DNA of 49,070 nt from Candidatus Helarchaeota archaeon. GTDB lineage: Archaea > Asgardarchaeota > Lokiarchaeia > Helarchaeales > HEL-GB-A. A program made the position numbers and the translations under genes. Location: positions 1 through 49,070 of the forward strand of contig JABXJU010000004.1 in assembly GCA_013375405.1 (NCBI GenBank). The letters are read 5' to 3'. This document shows, piece by piece, positions 1-12,600 of the stretch (position 1 is the stretch's first letter; each line of letters starts with the position of its first letter). Below the pieces are notes generated by a model. It was not told the origin of the DNA. It did not search any database and was given only the letters and a program-made list of their open reading frames with translations.

Positions 1-1
1 C

Positions 2-2077
2 TCTCAGAGTCCTGATAAGCTCGGAACCGAAATTTTGAGTGTTCCTGAAGAAAAGCAAATGCATTATTGTTTAACTGATAAAGAAGTTCTTTTTTTATCT
101 GACTTGGCACAAAAAATTCGTGAGCATTATGGGAGAAGAATGGATATTGAATGGGCTGTTGGAAATAATGGAAAGGTATACATTGTACAAGCTAGACCTG
201 AAACCGTACACAGTATTAAAGGCGATGTTGAAGAAATCTTTTATCTTCTTGAAGATCCTGATAAATTAAACGAAGAAGGTCTATTAATTGAAAACACAGG
301 TATCGCAATCGGACGAAGAATTGGTTATGGTAAAGTCAAAGTAATAGAAAATATTAATGATGCATACCTACTAAGAGAAGGAGATATCTTAATAACAGAA
401 GAAACTAATCCTGATTGGACTTCTTACATGCAAAATTTAGGAGGCGTAATAACTGAAAGAGGAGGACCCACCTGTCATGCAGCGATTGTTTCAAGAGAGT
501 TAAACATCGCTTCAATAGTTGGTGCGGATAATATTGTCCAAATAATGAAAGAAAAACAACGAGAAGAAATCGAATATGTTACAATTGATTGTAGCGAGGG
601 AGAACCGCGCATCTGGCTTAAAGATGTTGAATTTGATTATGATACCATTAAATTTGCTAAACTTCCTTACACGAAGACCAAGGTTTTAGTTAATTTAGGA
701 ATTCCTAAAGGTGCGCTCTCCTCCGGTAAATATCCAGATGGAACTGGTTTAGCAAGATTAGAGTTTATTATTAATGATGAAATCCAGATTCATCCAAATG
801 CATTAATAGACTACGAAGCTCTTATTATGCGACACGATATTTTAATCGATCAGAGAAAAAGAATTGAAACTATGAAAAAAAGCGATTTATACCATAAAGA
901 TCCATTTAGCCAAGAAATCTTAAGATTAAGGGAAACCTTAAATAAAATTAGAGAATTAACAGTTGGTTACGACAATAAGGAAGATTTTTACGTTGATAAA
1001 CTGGCTGAAGGGATAGCGACTATAGCTGCAGGTGTCTGGAAGGAATTAGATGATGGAAGAATCGCTGAATGTGTTGTACGACTTTCAGATTTTAAAACAA
1101 ATGAATATGGTAACCTAATTGGTGGGTGGATTTATGAAGGGGAAGAAAACAATCCCCTCCTTGGCTTTCGAGGATGCTCTCGTTATACTCATGACGAATT
1201 TCAGCACGCTTTCTTATTAGAATTGAGGGCAATTAAAAAAGCAAGAGAGTGGGGATTAAAAAATATTATTCCTATGCTACCATTTTGTAGAAGCCCCGAG
1301 GAAGCCCAAAAGATAATGGAAATTATGGAAAGCGAGGGCTTAGTGCGAGGTCAAGATGGGCTAAAGATCTATGTCATGGCAGAAATCCCCTCAAATATTA
1401 TCTGTGCTGATTTATTCTGCGATTATATTGACGGATTCTCCATAGGATCAAATGACCTGACAATGTTGACATATGGTGTTGATAGAGACGAGGCTAAATT
1501 GATCCCGATAGCCAAAAGACATAAATATACTACCAATAGTGAAGCAATTAGAAGATCCCTGAGTCATTTGATAAAGACTGCCCATAAGCACGGCAAAAAG
1601 GTTGGTATTTGCGGACAAGCCCCAAGTGACGATCCAGACTTTTTAAGATTCTTAGTCCAAGAAGGAATTGATTCAATTTCTCTTAATTTCGATACTTTTG
1701 CGAAAGGAAGAGTTAATACGTGGAGGACAGAAATTATTGAAGAGAAATTCAAAGAGGATGAGAGCGCTAGAACCAAGTCATACAAACTCTTGAACGATTG
1801 CGATAAATTAATTGAAAGAATAAGAATTCCCCGTGGTAAACTAAGAAATATGGCCAGAACACAATTGAAAGAAGTGGATTCAACATTAGTGAAATATTCT
1901 GAACGGTATAATCAAATATTTAAAGAATGTCAGGACCTTTCTGTTAAATATGTGAAAAAAATTAGTAAGGGTATTGATTCTGAAGAAATTTATGAGGATT
2001 ATTGTAATTTAATAGAAGAATTTGGAAAAGAAATACTTAAACTTCAGAAAGGAATTCGACAATTTGGGATCTATTAA
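2..2077 (+). CDS. ppsA: Phosphoenolpyruvate synthase (pyruvate, water dikinase), C-terminal part
   Basis: The 5' end lies outside the window; the frame is open from base 2, so the TTG at 35 is internal. The enzyme converts pyruvate, ATP and water to PEP, AMP and phosphate, the entry step of gluconeogenesis. Visible in order: the end of the ATP-grasp domain (MDIEWA, then YIVQARPETV), the phosphohistidine domain with GGPTCHAAIVSRE (swivelling His codon at 476-478), and the PEP/pyruvate-binding TIM barrel with LARLEFI, FSIGSNDLTMLTYGVDRD and GICGQAP carrying the catalytic Cys. The canonical enzyme ends near base 1745. About 110 further residues are charged, predicted helical and not part of the usual family. 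The gene converges on the LRR gene with a 59-base gap. The family assignment is secure; the role of the tail is unknown. Confidence 0.95.
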   Translation, partial: SQSPDKLGTEILSVPEEKQMHYCLTDKEVLFLSDLAQKIREHYGRRMDIEWAVGNNGKVYIVQARPETVHSIKGDVEEIFYLLEDPDKLNEEGLLIENTGIAIGRRIGYGKVKVIENINDAYLLREGDILITEETNPDWTSYMQNLGGVITERGGPTCHAAIVSRELNIASIVGADNIVQIMKEKQREEIEYVTIDCSEGEPRIWLKDVEFDYDTIKFAKLPYTKTKVLVNLGIPKGALSSGKYPDGTGLARLEFIINDEIQIHPNALIDYEALIMRHDILIDQRKRIETMKKSDLYHKDPFSQEILRLRETLNKIRELTVGYDNKEDFYVDKLAEGIATIAAGVWKELDDGRIAECVVRLSDFKTNEYGNLIGGWIYEGEENNPLLGFRGCSRYTHDEFQHAFLLELRAIKKAREWGLKNIIPMLPFCRSPEEAQKIMEIMESEGLVRGQDGLKIYVMAEIPSNIICADLFCDYIDGFSIGSNDLTMLTYGVDRDEAKLIPIAKRHKYTTNSEAIRRSLSHLIKTAHKHGKKVGICGQAPSDDPDFLRFLVQEGIDSISLNFDTFAKGRVNTWRTEIIEEKFKEDESARTKSYKLLNDCDKLIERIRIPRGKLRNMARTQLKEVDSTLVKYSERYNQIFKECQDLSVKYVKKISKGIDSEEIYEDYCNLIEEFGKEILKLQKGIRQFGIY

Positions 2078-2136
2078 AATATAGCATAAAAATATAATCT
2101 TTCTCATCTCACATAAATAATTCTAAAAAGAGATTA

Positions 2137-3507
2137 TTAATATTTTTCTAGCCATTTGCGAGTTTCATCGTCTAATAGACTCAAATATTTTTTTCCCTCT
2201 AGAGCAATATATCTTAATTTCTTTAATTTTTCAATTGATTCTTTAGGGAATGAATAGATATAATTCTGATACAAGCGCAATTCTTTGAGATTCTCAAGTC
2301 TTTCGATATCATATGGAATAGTTGTCAAATTGTTATTGCTTAAATCTAAAATTTCAAGAGATTTAAGATTCCATAAAAAATTAGGTATTTCAAATTCAGG
2401 ATTACTTGCGAGAGATAATTCTTTTAAATTTTTTAAATTCTGAATAGATTTGGGTAGCTTTTTTAAACAACTATTACATAATATAAGTTCAGTAAGAGAA
2501 TTTAATTTATCAATTGATTCTGGTAATTCTTCTAATTCTAAATAACCAATATTTTCTTTTAATAGATTTGAGTCGCCTAAACTTGCTTCTATTACTTCTT
2601 TTTCATTACCAAATATTCCAATCTTAGTAACTTTTCCTTCTTGAAAAGTGAAAATCAAAGGTCCTGCTTCGATATAAATACCACTCATAGGTTTAAAGTA
2701 CTCAAATCTATCAAGCTCTTTCTCATAAATCCTTTCACCATCAACAATTTTATATTTTTTTATTTTTTTCTCAATTTCAAAGAGAACTCTTCCATCGATG
2801 CCATATGCACTCCAGAATTCCTCTCTATTTAAATAATATATATACTTCCCATTATAGAGTATCTCATTTAACGAAAAATCATTTTCTCTTAACACATTCA
2901 AAAGTTCTCTTTTAAAAAGTCTCTCAGCATTTTGATCTCCAATATTAAAAAGTCTTTCTAATATGGAAAGTCTAATATCAAAATAGATTTTTCTGGAATT
3001 AAAATTTGAATCTTGAATCTCATTTAAAATAAACCATAAAGTCTCTTTATCCAAATAATTTATACATTCTTCTTCAAAAAAAAATTCAATTATGGTGGGA
3101 TGTCCTGTTAAAAGCCGTCTTGTAATTTCTTCTTTAAACTTGTATTTTGCTAGATTATCTCCGATCTCTGAAAGTTTTTTTAGTAATGGTAATGATAAAT
3201 TCGAATGAAGTAAGTTGCTATTATAACCATTTTCCACCCATCCCTGTAAATTACTGCAATGCCCCCAAAATTCCACTTCTGGAGCTATCTCAACTCTTCT
3301 TAAAGCATATCCAGTTTCTAAAGAATGATCTAATAATTCTGTCGCCTCATCAATTGATTTAATATAATTGAAAGTACTTGCATTATTTTTTGGGATATTT
3401 AATAATAAGTATTTACAATGCAGAAATCTTCTGCCTGCAACATATATGATAGTTTTATTATTCTCTAATTTTAATGTAATGTATTTGTCTACTCTAAATT
3501 CCCGCAT
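2137..3507 (-). CDS. Leucine-rich-repeat protein with conserved N-terminal domain
   Basis: 456 residues, with no signal peptide or membrane segment, so probably cytoplasmic. Residues from about 320 to 445 form five or six LRRs of the 23-residue type (LPKSIQNLKNLKELSLASN; LEILDLSNNNLTTIPYDIE), a protein-binding solenoid. The N-terminal half is a different, helical module with the motif EFWGHCSNLQGWVEN near residues 79-93 and LLHSNLSLPLLKKLSEIGD after it. I associate this combination with Asgard archaeal LRR proteins, from memory rather than a search. The start ATG is preceded by GGAAAG with almost no spacer. The gene lies 136 bases downstream of the giant gene on the same strand but has its own TATA-like elements. 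It could be an independent scaffold protein or a functional partner of the giant; the sequence does not decide. Confidence 0.85.
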   Translation of the reverse strand: MREFRVDKYITLKLENNKTIIYVAGRRFLHCKYLLLNIPKNNASTFNYIKSIDEATELLDHSLETGYALRRVEIAPEVEFWGHCSNLQGWVENGYNSNLLHSNLSLPLLKKLSEIGDNLAKYKFKEEITRRLLTGHPTIIEFFFEEECINYLDKETLWFILNEIQDSNFNSRKIYFDIRLSILERLFNIGDQNAERLFKRELLNVLRENDFSLNEILYNGKYIYYLNREEFWSAYGIDGRVLFEIEKKIKKYKIVDGERIYEKELDRFEYFKPMSGIYIEAGPLIFTFQEGKVTKIGIFGNEKEVIEASLGDSNLLKENIGYLELEELPESIDKLNSLTELILCNSCLKKLPKSIQNLKNLKELSLASNPEFEIPNFLWNLKSLEILDLSNNNLTTIPYDIERLENLKELRLYQNYIYSFPKESIEKLKKLRYIALEGKKYLSLLDDETRKWLEKY

Positions 3508-3524
3508 CTTTCCATATTCTTAAC

Positions 3525-3556
3525 TTATCTATATATATTCAGACTATTATATAGAC
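3525..3556 (-). promoter_or_regulatory. Putative TATA promoter of the LRR gene
   Basis: The minus strand carries two TATA-like runs here, CTATATAATA (about 3546-3555) and AATATATATAG (about 3528-3539). Archaeal transcription usually starts about 25 bases after the TATA box. That would give either a leader of about 18 bases or a leaderless transcript for the LRR gene. Confidence 0.4.
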
Positions 3557-3633
3557 AATGACTCATTAATATAAATTTTAGTACACACTTTAATTTGTAA
3601 ATATTAATAAACCTCAAAATTAGTAAATTGGTT

Positions 3634-3642
3634 AAAAAAAAA
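3634..3642 (-). terminator. Poly-T terminator of the giant gene
   Basis: Nine consecutive T residues on the minus strand begin one base after the TAA stop of the giant gene. Oligo-T tracts without a hairpin are the usual intrinsic terminator signal in archaea. Its position suggests most transcription stops before the LRR gene. Confidence 0.5.
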
Positions 3643-3643
3643 T

Positions 3644-6600
3644 TTAAAATGGAAGATCATATAAATCTGTGATATCTCCTTCAGTTCTAGGCACAGTAGC
3701 TAATGGATAATAGTCAAATAATCTCAATACTGGATCAGCATTAATACAAAATTCATCATTAAATTCTACTACTTCACTAAACATCCTATATCCACTGTTA
3801 CTTGTAAAATATAGATCTTCAACTCTTAATACTCCTTGTAAAATACTTAATGCGCCTAAATGTTCAATAGTCTTGCTATGTTCATCATACGCAACAATGA
3901 AAAAGGTATATCTACCCTCAATTAAGGTCTGTAAAACATTTTTATATTTAGAACTAAATTCTTCTAAATGTGCTCCATTCTCTGTACCATCAATCTCCCA
4001 ACAGTCCCATAATTTCCGATTCTGGACAATCTTATCTGTGGTTGAACTTAAATACTTATCTTGACCTGATCTTAATTGACCTAATCCATGAGTATAAGCT
4101 CTTAAAGGTATTATGTATATTTTTCTAGGATTACCTGAGAGTGGATTACCATACTTCAATGCTGTATCTCTAAAAAGATTACCTAATTTAGAAATTGGTT
4201 CTTTTATAGTATTAATTATTGAAAGAGGTGATAAGTCTTTTGCTCCTTTAACCCGTGTTCTTAAAGTCTTAAGAAATGCCGTGTCAAGTTCATCATTTCT
4301 CCAATTTTCAAGATCTGATAGCGTTAACTTAATTGCTGTAAATTCATTTGGAATTGTTTCAATTGCAGTTAAACTATTAAATACAATATCTACTTCAAGA
4401 ATCTCTCCTTTTAAAAATCTCTTAATTTCATTTCTTACTTCAATAGCATAGTCAGAATCTTCTAAAAACAAAATATCATATAGATTTTCTTTAATAAGGT
4501 TTAAGTAATACTCTTTATTTTCAAATACAATGTTCTTGGTTGTCTCTATGAATCTCCAGAATATATAATCTAAGAGCAAACGAGTCCCAGAAATTTTACT
4601 TGTTTTCTTTTCAATCGCTTTGACTTTTACAATTGATTCATAACCGAGAATTTCCGAAAGCCATTCTGATAATATACTTGTATATCTAATCAATTCCACT
4701 TCTGGATTTATAACATCTTGTTCTCTAACATACGCAGGATTCCAAAAATCAGTGGGTATATGTGGTAACTGAATAATAACTTCTTTGGGTAAAGCTCCTG
4801 GTTCTTTTACTATTTGAAATCTTCTACTTGGACCAAATATTAAGGTGTCAAATGCAAAACCGAGAGATTTAGGGGAGCTCCTCATACTTGGAGGTATTCC
4901 ATTAGTAGAATAACCATAATGACTTAACATTAATCTTTTATTACTCAAAAATGCATCTCTAAAGCTTCCCCAAGATGTAGTAATAAAATGAAATATTTTT
5001 TTTACTGTATCAACAAATATACCCCCGCTAATCATCTTAAAATAAGTAAATCTACCACAAATCTCTATTGTTGCTAATTGTAATTCTTTGATTAATTTTT
5101 CATCTTCAAAAACGTCTGATCCAAATTTATATTCTTTAAAATCTAAACCATCAGAAAATTTTCTTTTATCACCATTTGGCTTAAAGAACCTTGCTTTCCA
5201 CTTTAAAATTTTCTTATCTAACTCTATTAAATCTGAGCTTGTTAAACCCTCTGGGGATTCATATGATTGAAAAGCATCTAACATCGAAACAAACCATTCT
5301 TTATCAGTTTGATCTTTATTATAAATTAAATTGTTAGGTCCTTCACCACCATAATACTTATTAGAACATAAGATCCTTATTCTCTCTTGTTTTACTAGAT
5401 ATTGGAATATGAATCTGAGCTCAGTATAACTTGGACCAAAGTGTACTTCATTATTCTCATCTACGTAAGCATTAAGAATCTCCAAAATTTCTGGAAGTAT
5501 TGATAATATCTCAGAATATTTATCACCCTTTATTACTTTAAAAGTGATTTGGTCATTAGCAAGTTCAAAAAGAGGTATTAGATTATCTTTTATCAATTCA
5601 CTAGTTTTCTTTTTAACATACTCTGGAATAGGATACTGTCTTAAAAATGAATACTTATTAATCAATTTGGATTGAGGCCTTAGTTGTGATATAGGTTCAA
5701 AACTATTATCTCTAAATCGACTTGGATTATATTCTCTTTCAATGTCAAACTTTAATCTCATAGTAGTTAAATCAAGTTCATGACCTAATATTTTATAAAA
5801 ATTACCGTGTCGAGTAACTTCATAAAAAATAGTTTTATATCCATATTTTACTCCCCTGTAATCTTCTAAAATATTATTATCAAACCATACTTCTCCAGAA
5901 TTTTTCTCTGGGGTACACCATTTCTCTCTATAATCTCTCAACTGATAAACGCCTTCCTTAACAACGAAATAACTTGTTTCATGCAATCCATATTTGCCCC
6001 TTAAGATATGACCGTTATCATGAGTGATGACTACTTGAGGTACGATATCATATATGTTCTTTCCAGTACTTTTTCTTGGGTATCCAAGCTGCCATTCCGA
6101 GTCTCTTGGGAGTCCATTTTTCACTTTTTCAGCACTAAAAAGACGGTAAATTGGATTGCTATTTTCATCCATTTTAAACCCAAGAACACATGCCTCATCT
6201 ATGTATTTACCATCTTCACTTAATTTAATATTTTCTAAACCTTCTTTAGAATCTAAGAATGGTCGTATTCTTTCTACTTCTAATTTTTGACCTGTGTCCA
6301 TGTACATTCTAATAGATCCTTGTATCGCAAGCCCAAATTGTTTTTGACCTTTAGAATTATATTGAATTCCCCAATATTGCTCTAAATTACCAATTAAATT
6401 TGGAATGAAATCATCAGTGGATCCAGTATATTTATTGGAAAAATCAGTTTCATATTGCTCAAAAATCTCATCATTGGATTCTTCTTTTAAGCCTAAAAAT
6501 TCATTTATTTGGTTAATGCTATTGAATTTGTGTCCATCCGAGGTAGATAGCTTTAATTTTCCAGGTGGCCTAGACTCTTGCCAACAACCGGAACCTAAAT

Positions 6601-9600
6601 CGACACCCTTAGCCACTTTTGGCAAATAATTATTTCCGAATGAAGTGTATGTATTATAAATACCTTCCTGACTGAAAAAAGGTCCTACAACTATTACTTC
6701 TGTCTTTGATGTTCTTAGTATCTTTCCTTCAATCATGTCATTATGATCTTCATAAACTGCTCTAAGGACATTTTCAACACTACCATCAATTTGCTGTGTA
6801 TCTAAACTCATTGCGTTTTTATTCGGAATGTATACGACATAAACTTCTCCATCCTTTTCATAATAAAACTTGCCCACGTCAAAATAAGCAGCATCATCAG
6901 AGAGAATTCTTGAAGTAGGATTTAAAGTCGTTGTACCGAATTTATAAACCTTTATCGTATTTTCCACATTAACATCATGAATTCTAGACTGTACTGAATC
7001 AATTAATTTATATCCCTTCTTAAGCATCCAAGCATGTTGTTGAGGAAGGACTTTTGTTATAGAAAACACTTCTAATTCTGAACCTGAATCAAAACAGTCT
7101 TGAACATAAAAAATATTATGTCTAACTGCGTACATATGAGTAGTACACGAAAGTAGTGATAAGGCTATGAATTTATTTGACTCAAAATATTTTGTCCTTT
7201 TAAAATGTTCTAGATTCCTTAATAACAAATTAAAAGTTTCATCACGTTTAGAGTCTGCGGGAGAAAGTTCACCTTTTTCACAATAATCACAAATTTCTCT
7301 CACAATACCTGTTAAAATGGCTTGTTTTATGACCTCATCTGGATTTTCAGTATTTAGATAACTTTCTCGAACTCTCTTAGCGATGGTCTTCGCTTCACTT
7401 ACAAGCTGATTATACTTATCATCTCCCTTGGTAATTGTAGAATCAAGCTTCCTAGCATTAGCAACTAACAAAAACCCCAAAGATTTAGTAAAACCATCAA
7501 ACCCATGCTTTTGAAAGATGCTGAAGGACTCCTTGATTAAAATATCCAAATCTTTAAGATATTCAGTAAAAAATTCTTTCCGATCAAAAACTTCAAAGAA
7601 ATTATCGGGATTATCTCTCATAAATTTATAAAATCTTTCTGTAAACAATTCCGCAACTTCAACGACTCCTGCACTGGGTTGATATTTAGTTTTTAATTCA
7701 TTCAATCTAATCTCCCAATCTTTCTCCCCACCAGCTATCTGGGCTATAGGATAAATCACTAAATCTGACATCGGATTACTGCCTATTAAATCTACTATCC
7801 TCGTACTTTCAGTAATAGGCTTGTTTTTGAAGTCCTCACCTATTTTAAGGTAGTTTCCTTCATAAATTAATATGATATCTAATTTAGTAGTAACTCCTAA
7901 TTTCTTACGAATTCTTAGTTCAAGTTCAGCAATTGTCTCTTGCCCTGTAATTTGTATTGTTCCTGTGTCTTTTTCAGTTCCCATGATATAAGCCGAAATC
8001 TCACTTGTATCAACAGATAAACTAACTTTTAAAGGGTTACTCTGAGCTTTTTGCTCAACTCCCTCTTTTATTTCTCTTGAATTGTCTAGTATTTCAAGGC
8101 CTTGCTGTCGGTCTCTGACATTCTCCTGTTCCTGTCTTAATGGCGATTGTTCCGTGACGGGCGCAACTGCCTGACTGGATTTGAGATTGCCCTGTTGAAC
8201 TAGCAGGTTTTCAATTGAAGGTCTCGCTTGTTCTTTTGGGTTGAGAATTCCAGGAATGGTCATTATTCCCGATGAGGCGCATTCGTGGAATTGATTGTCT
8301 ATTTCTGCAATATCATCATCCTGCAGGATTGGTCTCCTTGCAACAGTAGCGTCTTTAATGGGATCCTCTAGGGGTAATTTGAAATAATTTCCTTTCTTCT
8401 TGTTGTACCTCCAACTCCGGAACTTGGCTAAATTCTTTGCATGAATTGATTCTCCAGTCTTGCTCGCAATGTAGCTGGTGGCCATTAGATTGAGACCGCC
8501 AACGTTTAGCACGGGAATCATCATGGTGGCTCCTATTAACAACCCGCCGATGAGAGCCTTCTTCACCCGCGAGATTTCTAAATCTTTCTCTAGTTGTCTT
8601 GCCCGTGCCTCCGTTCTCTTTTCACTTATTTTTTCCAAGATGCTTGCGGTAAATTCATCATCTGAAATTTCTCCTAACAATTTTTGAGATTGTAATTTGG
8701 CATACCACTGGGCAAGCCTGCTATCAGTCTTTACTTGTTGAGAGAGCGTGTCGTGTTGCACATTAAAAATGGAATCCGGACCTAGCATGCCGAAAGCATT
8801 TGATTCCCGCACGCTTGTAGTTAGAGTGGATAGCCAATGTCCTAAATTAGCGCTTCCTCCCGACATTTCAACCAAATTCTGAACCAACGTCTCTACGAAA
8901 CCATCTATGACGATTTCTTCAAATGCTTCAGTAATGGCAGATTTTATTATTTGAGTTGCCATGCTCTTGAGAGCATTCATTAACATCTGCTTGCTTGTTG
9001 TCGTAATTAAATTTTCCAAGAATTTAGATTGCATCGCACTCACTGCCACGGAAGTACTCGATTGAATGAACTGTTTTGCGACTGCTGTGGTTAATAACGA
9101 ACCGACAATGATAAGAGGGGTAGAGATGGCAGTAGATGTCAAGGTCATTACCTCCGTGTACCCAATCTCGCCGATCATGGCCGCCGTAGTCGCCGCAAAT
9201 TCGTATTGGGAGAAATATTCCATAACCGCGTAAGCCGTGGATTGTGCGAGCGCCAACCTTGCTCGTTCTGGAGAGCCATCGTCCGCAACTATTCTCTCGA
9301 ACTCCACGTGCACTCTATAACACGCATCAGAGGGCACGCTTCTTGTTAAGCTAAACAAGTCTTCAAGAGTATCGTAAAAGTAAAGATTGCCATTATCTAA
9401 TTCATAATGATCTACTTCCTTCGTTTCAAGGATCATGCCCCCACTCATTAAACTTACGGAGATTGCACTAATGGGATAATTAAAGGACCCGTCTCTTAGG
9501 GGAACTTTAGCTGAATAGAATTCTCGTTCGAGTTCATTCATCTCATGAAGATCAATGCCTTTAGAATCTTCGGCAAGAGGGCATCGTGCGGTAATTAATA

Positions 9601-12600
9601 GATGACCCTTTACAATATTAGTGAGTTCTTCATGCCTTTCCGGACTTACCACGAGTGGTTGATACAATATCGAGAAAGGTAAGGTTAATTGGTTGATGCT
9701 TCCGTCATTACCGTCAACAAATACATATTCTGGTCGCATGTCAATGCATGTAGCTTTTATGGTATTCACTTCTCCACCTGTTTCTGACCTAATTTTTTGT
9801 TCTATGTATCCAAGTGAATTTTTTCTATAACTATACTGTTGGCCTAATGGAAGAAAAGAGAAAGGACTATTTGGAGATGTCTCATGAATCTTGTATGCGA
9901 AGTTGTTCAAATGTACATAATTCTCTCTATCATTATAGGAGTACAAATCGCTGGTAAGCAAGAAGTAATCTAAATTAAGCTCATCATAGTCAAGTCCAAT
10001 CATTTGATCAGGATCAATGGTAAATGCAAAAGCTAAAATTCCAAAAATATTGCCTCCCGTGTTGCATAATCTATCGTCGTTTTTGGGTGAAACTACTGCT
10101 TCCGCTGTATAGGGGCGTTCGGGCGTGCCCCCTCGAACAGTAGTGTAATACGCCCCCGGATGTCCCATGAGCGCTGCTGGCATGCTGTCCTTCCAGATGC
10201 GGTCACTCAAAGTTCTTTCATTTAAGGATACCGGATCTCGTCCATCTTCTGGATAGAACGTGATTGCGCGTTCCCTTGCCCTTGCTTTTGCTGCTTTTAG
10301 TTCCATGAAATACTTGCTCATTACTGAATACACGCCAAAATAAGCAAGCCAACCAGAGTACTCACCTATTCGATCGGCGGCGGCTGCACCGAAAAGGAAG
10401 GTCGCGGCTGTTAGAGCAGCAGTAACCGCAATCCGTACTGCCACGCTAACCGTGGATGCCGTTACCGTCATGAGTACTTGTTCTCCGACATCATCCTCGA
10501 ATTGGGATTCATATATATTCCACGTATCATCAAATACTCTATGTTTCACCTCATGAAATAGCTCGGGATTGCTGCCAATATTTCGAACTAATTTTGAAAC
10601 CTCGAATACGTGGTCTTTTGGCATGAATCCATCATATTGATCTCTCGAGAATAGTAAGTCAACGCGTCTTAATTTAGCAAAATTGTATTTCCACTGTTTA
10701 AATACTATCTGTTCTCCTGCAACCTGATCCAAATCAGTTTCATACTTCACTTTTTTGTGTATTCTTTCATAAGGAGCAAAATCGTGCTTTCCATCATAAT
10801 TATATCCAACTGCAAGGACATTGTGTACTGAGCCATTTCTAGCCAAGTTTGGTCCTAATACGTACACCGTTTCATAAAAATTATTTTCATCACTATCGTA
10901 ATAAAGATAAAACCCTTCCGTCTTACCGTATCCCGACATGAACAGGTCTTTATCTGAAGTATAATACACCATGCCATCAACTGGAGTCACCAACATGCCT
11001 CTAACTGAAAATCGCGATTCTCCATTTTGAGTCGGAGAGCTCTTATACATATCATTATATACGCTGAACCTATTCGGAATTATTATGGTGACATTCTGCT
11101 CGTGGTAATTTTCCTTCTCTTCGTACCCATCTCCAATTGTTGTAAGTGAGTCGTATTTAATCGAAACATTATCCACTCCCCATATTCTTACATCATCCGA
11201 AGGAATGAAAGAGAAATCAAAATCGAAATTAGCTATGTCTTCATTATCAAAATCATCGCTATAAATTCTTGTCTCTTTAACTTCTCCTTTGTTCCAATCT
11301 TGATACGTTATTTTTTCAGAAACTTGTTCGGTAATATAAGAGCTGGTGATGTTCCTGTTAAATTTTCTGTATGATTGTAATAGAACGCTACCTTTAGATT
11401 GCCCGTAAAGATTTAATGTCAATGAGCTGCGGTCCAGTATATCTTCGGTTAAATCATCGTTAAATACTGAATCCTCCCGTTGTCCTCGCCATATCGCATC
11501 CCACGTGTCATCTGCCCATGAAGACACACCGCGCGCTTTTGCGGCAAGAATAATGGTCTCAAGCGTCACGATTTCACGTTCAATGACAACGTTACTCTTT
11601 TCATAAATGATTTGCCTGTCTGCATATCCGTCTCTATCATCGTCCATCTTCACGCTATAATATTTAGAAGTTACGTATTGGGTGGTGGTAGTCTGTTGCT
11701 GCATCGCTTTCTGAGCCCAGAAATCTCTATCGGGAATGAAAATCGCACCTACGCTACCAACGATATCGAATGGGTCAAAGTCAAAACGATAACTAGCAAA
11801 TTGATTATCGTCGATATCGAACCATTTAGTACGCAGCTTCTCGTCCATAGTTCTGTCAACGTATACTGTTTCTGCCTCATAATCTTGAATTATCGTGTGC
11901 CAAATGATGGCTCCATCGCCTTCGATACCAAACCTTCTAATATCAATGCGGCCATCCTTGTTAATATCTATTTCGTGTAAATAATCCATTGTCTTGTCCA
12001 TTTCAAGATCCGCTTCATAAATGGTATTGAACGGATCTTCAAACAATTCAAAGTTAATGAACAGTTCGGAAGAATCATAGCCCCTTAAACTATTATTGGT
12101 GCTGATCTCCGCATTTCGGGTAAAATCAATCGATTCAAAAGAGAAGCCTGAAGTAATCGTTGATGAGTCCTCTGTCAATAAAAATTCACCTAAAGTCATT
12201 GAATATTCAAATGAGATGAAAAGATAATCATAAAAGGTCTCCTCTATATTAGATAAGTAAGACTGATTAAAGTCTTGCGATAATATTAATGTAGAGTAAG
12301 AAGAAATTGGTCCGTGCGAATAGTTTAAAATGACAGTAATTACATCAAAAATATCTAATAATCCATCACTTGAATTCAAATCCGTTATTGTGATTTCCTT
12401 GGTAGTCTTATTAAATACAACATCATAATTCACGTCATCATCTTCGATAGATTTCTCGGTAAAGTTAGCATGCAATCCAATTACCTTAAACAGGGATAAA
12501 TTAACAAAATCGGTCTCGAAATCATGCTCCACGTTGAATATATGGTTGTATTCATTGGTATTTTCATACACGGTAAAGGATTCAGAATAATATTGAATTA

